Origin: Anaerolineales bacterium UBA2317
Lineage (GTDB): Bacteria > Chloroflexota > Anaerolineae > Anaerolineales > Villigracilaceae
Direction: 5' to 3'
Length of the DNA stretch: 17,962 bases
Assembly: GCA_002345215.1 (NCBI GenBank)
Contig: DDVH01000005.1
Location: forward strand, 1-17,962
A model generated the notes under the pieces. The model worked only from the letters and a program-made list of their open reading frames with translations, did not search any database and was not told where the DNA came from. The translations under genes and the position numbers were made by a program. Shown one piece after another: positions 13,793 to 17,962 of this stretch (positions are counted from its first letter, which is position 1; every line of letters begins with the position of its first letter).

Positions 13793-14815
13793 ATGAGTCT
13801 CATTCACATTGAAAATCTAAACAAACATTTCAAAGTTTTAAATCGCCGCGAAGGATTGAGTGGCGCGTTCCGTGATTTATTTTCAGGCGATTACAAAACT
13901 GTCGAAGCCGTATCAGGCATCTCGTTTGATATTGAAGCGGGAGAAATTGTCGGGTATATCGGTCCGAATGGTGCAGGAAAATCCACAACAATCAAAATGA
14001 TGACGGGCATTCTTCAACCCACAAGTGGTGTGATTGAAGTGAATGGTTTGGTGCCATATTACAACCGCATTCGACAGGCGCAAACGATGGGCGTGGTGTT
14101 TGGGCAACGCACACAATTGTGGTGGGATTTGCCTGTGATTGAGTCGTTTAAGATTTTGAGAGAAATTTATAAAGTTGATGAAAAAACTTTTAAGCAACAA
14201 ATGGAAATGTTTAACGATTTGGTCGGATTGAAAGCATTGCACATGCAACAAGTGCGCACGCTTTCGTTGGGTCAACGCATGTTATGTGACATTGCCGCTT
14301 CGTTTTTACATAACCCGAAAGTTGTTTTTCTGGATGAACCCACGATTGGTTTGGATATTTCAGTCAAAGCAAAAATTCGTTCGTTGATTAAGAGATTGAA
14401 CACGGAACACAAAACAACGATTATTTTAACAACGCACGACCTCGGCGATGTAGAAGCCTTATGCACGCGCATCATTATTATTGATAAAGGAAAAATTTTG
14501 TATGATGGTGACATCAAGAAAGTAAATGCGCTTTTTGGTGCGTACAGAACTTTGAAAGTACAAATTGATAACTTTAATGAATCTACACTTCAAACTTTAC
14601 AAGAAAAAATAGTCAATCACTTTGGCGTAGATAAAAATTTGACAGTAGCACAAACCGAAGAATTCTGGACAGATATTACTTTCGACCAAGCGCTCACTCC
14701 GCTTTCGGATGTGCTTAACTTTGTGATGAAAAATTTCTCTGTGTTAGATGTGCGCATTGTGGAAATTTCAATGGAAAATGTCGTCCAAAAAGTGTACGAC
14801 GGAGCTTTGGGATGA
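13793..14815 (+). CDS. ABC transporter ATP-binding protein (COG4586-like)
   Basis: The 340-residue ATPase of an ABC-2-type exporter, partner of the next two permeases. Walker A GPNGAGKS (57-64), Q-loop Gln105 in VVFGQRTQLWW, signature LSLGQ (157-161, with Leu in place of the first Gly), Walker B VVFLDE (177-182) and switch His215 in TTHDLGDVEALC are all present. About 100 C-terminal residues form an accessory domain. The LSLGQR signature and the triad layout fit the uncharacterised COG4586/COG4587/COG3694 transport system. The start is the ATG at 13793, because the upstream GTG extension would encode the hairpin. The substrate is unknown. It overlaps the next gene by four bases (ATGA). Confidence 0.93.
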   Translation: MSLIHIENLNKHFKVLNRREGLSGAFRDLFSGDYKTVEAVSGISFDIEAGEIVGYIGPNGAGKSTTIKMMTGILQPTSGVIEVNGLVPYYNRIRQAQTMGVVFGQRTQLWWDLPVIESFKILREIYKVDEKTFKQQMEMFNDLVGLKALHMQQVRTLSLGQRMLCDIAASFLHNPKVVFLDEPTIGLDISVKAKIRSLIKRLNTEHKTTIILTTHDLGDVEALCTRIIIIDKGKILYDGDIKKVNALFGAYRTLKVQIDNFNESTLQTLQEKIVNHFGVDKNLTVAQTEEFWTDITFDQALTPLSDVLNFVMKNFSVLDVRIVEISMENVVQKVYDGALG

Positions 14816-15603
14816 GAAAGTATCTTCCGCTTATTCGCGCCAGCTATATGGTCAGTTTGGTGTATCGTTTTGGATTTTTGTTTTCCATCATCGGGAATAT
14901 TGTGTACCTCGGTGTTGCGTATTACTTATGGAAAAGTATTTATCAAGGTAGAGATGTTCTGAATGGATTAACTTTTAACGAAACATTTTTGTACGTCGGT
15001 TTAGGTAGTGCGATTTTCATCTTGCTGAAAACATACGCAGATTGGATTATTCATTTTGAAATTCAGCAAGGCACAATTGCAACGTATCTGACTAAGCCTT
15101 TGGATTTTCAACTGTATTCACTTTTTACAAACTTCGGCGCGGTATTAATGAATCTGACCGCAATTACCGTCCCAACTGCGGTTGTGATGATTTTTGTTTT
15201 CAAAGTGCAAGTGACTTCTGGAATCGGTCTTTGGCTTTTCCCTATTAGTCTTATTTTTGCATTCTTAATCAGTTTTTCAATTGATTTCTTTGTCGGGCTA
15301 ATAAGTTTCTATTCTGAATCCGTTTGGGGTGTGACTGCCACCAAAGATATTATCGTGACGGTTTTATCTGGCGGATTGATTCCACTGCAATTTTTCCCCG
15401 AAGCAATGCAAAAGATTTTATATTGGCTTCCATTTCAAGCCGTCTATCACACGCCATTGATGATGATTACCAAAGCAGATTTAGGCTGGGGTACTTTTCT
15501 TCCGATGTTGTTATTACAAATTGCATGGGCAATTATTTTGTTAATCGCTTCGCGTTTGTTCTATAACCAAGCCATTAAAGTTATCCGAATCAGCGGAGGA
15601 TAA
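14812..15603 (+). CDS. ABC-2 family transporter permease (COG4587/PF06182-like), first subunit
   Basis: 263 residues with about six membrane segments (roughly 20-42, 60-78, 108-130, 137-165, 170-195 and 230-252). It has no export signal beyond the first helix. The cytoplasmic-loop motif QQGTIATYLTKPLDFQLY and the C-terminal AIKVIRISGG are typical of the paired permeases of this system. It shares the ATGA overlap with the ATPase gene and is followed without a gap by the second permease, so a heterodimeric membrane channel is expected. The transported molecule cannot be inferred. Confidence 0.88.
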   Translation: MRKYLPLIRASYMVSLVYRFGFLFSIIGNIVYLGVAYYLWKSIYQGRDVLNGLTFNETFLYVGLGSAIFILLKTYADWIIHFEIQQGTIATYLTKPLDFQLYSLFTNFGAVLMNLTAITVPTAVVMIFVFKVQVTSGIGLWLFPISLIFAFLISFSIDFFVGLISFYSESVWGVTATKDIIVTVLSGGLIPLQFFPEAMQKILYWLPFQAVYHTPLMMITKADLGWGTFLPMLLLQIAWAIILLIASRLFYNQAIKVIRISGG

Positions 15604-16401
15604 ATGCGAACACTTGGCGAATATATCCGTTTGTATTTTATTATTGAGGCGCAATATATCAAAGCTCGCATGCAATATCGAGCCGATTTTATTATCAGTT
15701 CGATTGGCATGTTTTTTACAAGTCTGGCAACGTTGGGAGTCTTTTGGGTGATTCTGCAAAGCGTACCCGATGTTGCAGGTTGGTCATTGATGGAGATGGT
15801 TTTTATTTATGCATTTTTTATGATTGCCATTTCGCCTATGCAAATTCTATTTGACCACGCTTGGCAACTCCGCTTCCATGTTCAGGAAGGCACGTTTCTA
15901 AAATATTATTTTCGCCCATTGAACATGATGTTTTATTACATGTCTGAGATATTTGACTTAAAGGGTTTGATTCAACTAGTCATGGGAATCGTTCTGCTCA
16001 TTTACGCCTCGATTCAGTTGCAAATTGATTGGACGCTTCTAAAAATTTTCTTATTGTTGATTACGCTTTTCAGTGCGGCATTGGTACAAATCTCAATCAT
16101 CGTCGCCGCTTCATGTGCCGCCTTTTGGGTTGTTGAATCGTATCCCGTCTTAGGTTTAGCTTGGAAGTTGCGTGAGTTCGCTCCCTACCCAATGAGTATT
16201 TTTGATGGCGCGTTCCGTTTTATGTTTACATTTTTAATTCCAATAGGCTTTGTAGCATTTTATCCATCCCAACTTTTTCTCCGCCCAGAAGAAGTTTCCT
16301 TGCTTGTATATTTCTCACCCATCATCGGCATCGGTTTGTTTTCACTCGCCTATTGGATTTGGACAAAAGGTGTCAACAGTTATACAGGCACAGGTTCATA
16401 A
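15604..16401 (+). CDS. ABC-2 family transporter permease (COG3694/PF06182-like), second subunit
   Basis: 265 residues with about six membrane segments. It is a diverged paralogue of the preceding permease: the equivalent loop reads HVQEGTFLKYYFRPLNMMFYY and a long hydrophobic C-terminal half follows. The ATG begins right after the upstream stop codon. The strong GGAGGA (15595-15600) lies in the last codons of the upstream gene, only four bases from the ATG, which is a short spacing. It ends 12 bases before the convergent DUF4190-like gene, and no terminator hairpin is visible between them. Confidence 0.88.
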   Translation: MRTLGEYIRLYFIIEAQYIKARMQYRADFIISSIGMFFTSLATLGVFWVILQSVPDVAGWSLMEMVFIYAFFMIAISPMQILFDHAWQLRFHVQEGTFLKYYFRPLNMMFYYMSEIFDLKGLIQLVMGIVLLIYASIQLQIDWTLLKIFLLLITLFSAALVQISIIVAASCAAFWVVESYPVLGLAWKLREFAPYPMSIFDGAFRFMFTFLIPIGFVAFYPSQLFLRPEEVSLLVYFSPIIGIGLFSLAYWIWTKGVNSYTGTGS

Positions 16402-16413
16402 AGTTCTTTGGTT

Positions 16414-16686
16414 CTATCCACCGAATCTTTCTACATACAATAAAATCGAAAAAATAATCGCTGTCAAAATTCCAATGACGCACAGACCAATTCCTACCGT
16501 TGCGGCTCTTTTATTTTCAGAACGCCTGCCCAACACTCCTAAAATAATTCCAGTAATGCCTAAGACTGTGCCGAGAATAGGAATCACGCCGAGGCACAGA
16601 CTCAAGACTCCCAATGCGGCAGAGGCGATGGCATAAAATTTATTCAAACGTTCTTCAGGGTCAAGCGAGGCAGGGTCAGTTTGCAT
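16414..16686 (-). CDS. Small DUF4190-like membrane protein
   Basis: A 90-residue protein of two or three hydrophobic segments (about 17-36, 38-53 and 62-84) with a basic turn, GRRSENKRAA. The FYAIASAALGVLSL...LGITGIILGVLGRRS pattern fits the DUF4190 type, whose function is unknown. The frame can be extended to a GTG at 16713 that overlaps the end of uvrB by 14 bases. I prefer the ATG at 16686 because neither start has a good ribosome-binding site and the extension is polar. The gene probably shares the uvrB transcript. The opposite-strand frame here is a shadow. Confidence 0.7.
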   Translation of the reverse strand: MQTDPASLDPEERLNKFYAIASAALGVLSLCLGVIPILGTVLGITGIILGVLGRRSENKRAATVGIGLCVIGILTAIIFSILLYVERFGG

Positions 16687-16699
16687 AATTAACTTTATG

Positions 16700-17962
16700 T
16701 CACTCTTCTTCACCAGATAACAACTTGATTCGTTCCCATGGCTTCAAGTTTTCATCATCTGCCAATAAACTTTTTAATTCATATAGCTCATCACGCAATG
16801 CCGCCGCTTTTTCAAATTCCAAATTCTTAGCGGCTTCTTTCATTTGTTTTTCCATCTCATGCATCACTTGGCGAAGTTCATTACGCGGCAAATCAGTTTT
16901 GGTTTTATATTCGCCTTTCATTTCACTCACCGCTTTAGCAGACATTTCTTCCGTGAGGTCATGAATCGCTTTTGAAATGCTAATGGGTACAATCCCTTTT
17001 TCTTCGTTATATTTCAATTGTTTTGCACGGCGACGATTCGTTTCATCAATCGCACGTTTCATCGAGTCGGTGATTTTATCGGCATACATAATCACTCGTC
17101 CATTCACATTACGCGCCGCACGCCCAATTGTTTGAATCAACGCTTTATCCGAACGCAAGAAACCTTCTTTATCCGCATCCAAAATTGCCACCAACGAAAC
17201 TTCTGGCAAATCCAAACCTTCACGCAACAAATTGATTCCCACCAGCACATCAAATTTTCCTAAACGCAAATCACGCAAAATGCCAACGCGTTCCAACGTC
17301 TCAACTTCCGAATGCAAATAATTGACTTTGATTCCCAACTCTTTCATGTAATTCGTTAAGTCTTCGGACATTCTTTTTGTCAGCGTTGTGACTAAGACTC
17401 TCTCGCCTCTTTCTACTCTCAGCTTGATTTCTCCGACCAAATCATCTACTTGTCCTTTAACAGGTCTGACTACAACTTCGGGGTCTACCAAACCTGTTGG
17501 TCTGATGATTTGCTCTACAACTTGTTCCGCATGATTCAATTCATATTCAGAAGGCGTTGCTGACGTATAAATTGTATTGCCCATCACTTCTTCAAATTCC
17601 TCAAACTTCAATGGGCGATTATCTAACGCAGATGGCAAACGGAATCCATATTCAACCAAAGTTTCTTTTCTAGCGCGGTCACCGTTATACATGCCTCGAA
17701 TTTGAGGCACAGTCATGTGGCTTTCATCAATGACTAGCAAATAATCACTTGGAAGAAAATCTATCATCGTCCATGGATGTGAACCTGGCGCACGTCCATC
17801 TAAATGACGAGAATAATTTTCAATACCAGAACAATAACCAACTTCTTTGAGCATTTCCAAATCATATTTGGCACGCTGTTCAAGGCGTTGAGCTTCTAAA
17901 AGTTTTCCTTCGCTCTTAAACAAAGCCAATCTTTCTTCCAATTCTTTTTCAATTTCAGTGAT
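16700..17962 (-). CDS. uvrB: Excinuclease ABC subunit B, C-terminal part (cut by right edge)
   Basis: UvrB is the damage-verifying helicase-like subunit of nucleotide excision repair, loaded by UvrA and recruiting UvrC. About 420 of the usual 660-700 residues are visible, and the frame stays open to the edge (ITEIEKELEERL), so the start and the Walker A and beta-hairpin regions lie outside the window. Visible motifs are YCSGIENYSRHL, Walker B-type VIDESH, YTSATP (motif III), INLLREGLDLPEVSL (motif V), LIQTIGRAARN (motif VI) and a C-terminal UVR domain (EFEKAAALRDELYELKSLL, the UvrC-contact coiled coil). An ATG-like reading from 17941 would start at an internal TTG and is not the gene start. 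Confidence 0.98.
   Translation of the reverse strand: MTEIEKELEERLALFKSEGKLLEAQRLEQRAKYDLEMLKEVGYCSGIENYSRHLDGRAPGSHPWTMIDFLPSDYLLVIDESHMTVPQIRGMYNGDRARKETLVEYGFRLPSALDNRPLKFEEFEEVMGNTIYTSATPSEYELNHAEQVVEQIIRPTGLVDPEVVVRPVKGQVDDLVGEIKLRVERGERVLVTTLTKRMSEDLTNYMKELGIKVNYLHSEVETLERVGILRDLRLGKFDVLVGINLLREGLDLPEVSLVAILDADKEGFLRSDKALIQTIGRAARNVNGRVIMYADKITDSMKRAIDETNRRRAKQLKYNEEKGIVPISISKAIHDLTEEMSAKAVSEMKGEYKTKTDLPRNELRQVMHEMEKQMKEAAKNLEFEKAAALRDELYELKSLLADDENLKPWERIKLLSGEEE

Noticed and set aside
16304..16636. 110-residue plus-strand frame across the second permease end and the DUF4190-like gene
   Set aside because: It overlaps two better-supported genes and has no ribosome-binding site or family pattern; the minus-strand membrane protein explains the region.

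Overview
The window looks like a chromosomal segment of a fairly AT-rich member of the Chloroflexota, probably Anaerolineae or a close relative. The support is protein style, not a marker gene. There is a giant Agl23-type membrane glycosyltransferase fused to an NHL propeller, a type 2 (FMN) IPP isomerase, a COG4586-type ABC triad, exported Ser/Thr/Pro-linker beta-sandwich proteins, and NB-ARC/TPR and Roco proteins beside ordinary housekeeping genes. No rRNA, tRNA, CRISPR array, transposase or integrase was seen.

Layout, left to right. At 1-35 there may be the first codons of a minus-strand gene, followed by a roughly 280-base intergenic region. At 314-2509 is an NB-ARC STAND NTPase with kinesin-light-chain-type TPRs and no effector domain. 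Its stop codon sits in a 20-base perfect palindrome, followed by four 20-base tandem repeats that run up to rlmN (2610-3704). A 1170-residue glycosyltransferase/NHL fusion follows (3863-7375) and ends in a clear terminator. sucC and sucD (7467-9469) overlap by 4 bases and encode succinyl-CoA synthetase. Two strong hairpins separate sucD from the convergent acpP (9582-9818, minus strand). acpP and fni (9908-10930) diverge from interleaved promoters. fni overlaps by 8 bases a Roco gene (10923-13310), which abuts a small membrane-anchored exported protein (13311-13727). A three-gene ABC transporter operon follows (13793-16401). Convergent to it are a small DUF4190-like membrane protein and uvrB, which is cut by the right edge.

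How the genes relate. SucCD is a TCA-cycle enzyme, AcpP carries acyl chains in fatty-acid synthesis, Fni interconverts IPP and DMAPP, RlmN methylates 23S rRNA and tRNA, and UvrB repairs DNA. These are core functions with no obvious shared pathway. The accessory layer is the two NTP-dependent signalling proteins. Both are LRR- or TPR-based switch proteins without a recognisable effector.

Most notable observation: the two switch proteins carry a similar short Gly/Asn/Asp-rich beta-type motif at opposite protein ends. It is FVANNVDDSNFVAGEKN near the N-terminus of the NB-ARC protein and NIYGDVSGSNFILGDEN near the C-terminus of the Roco protein. Each copy is flanked on its outer side by a Lys-rich tail. 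This layout resembles amyloid-type signalling motifs that link NLR receptors to partners. It is a hypothesis from sequence pattern only.
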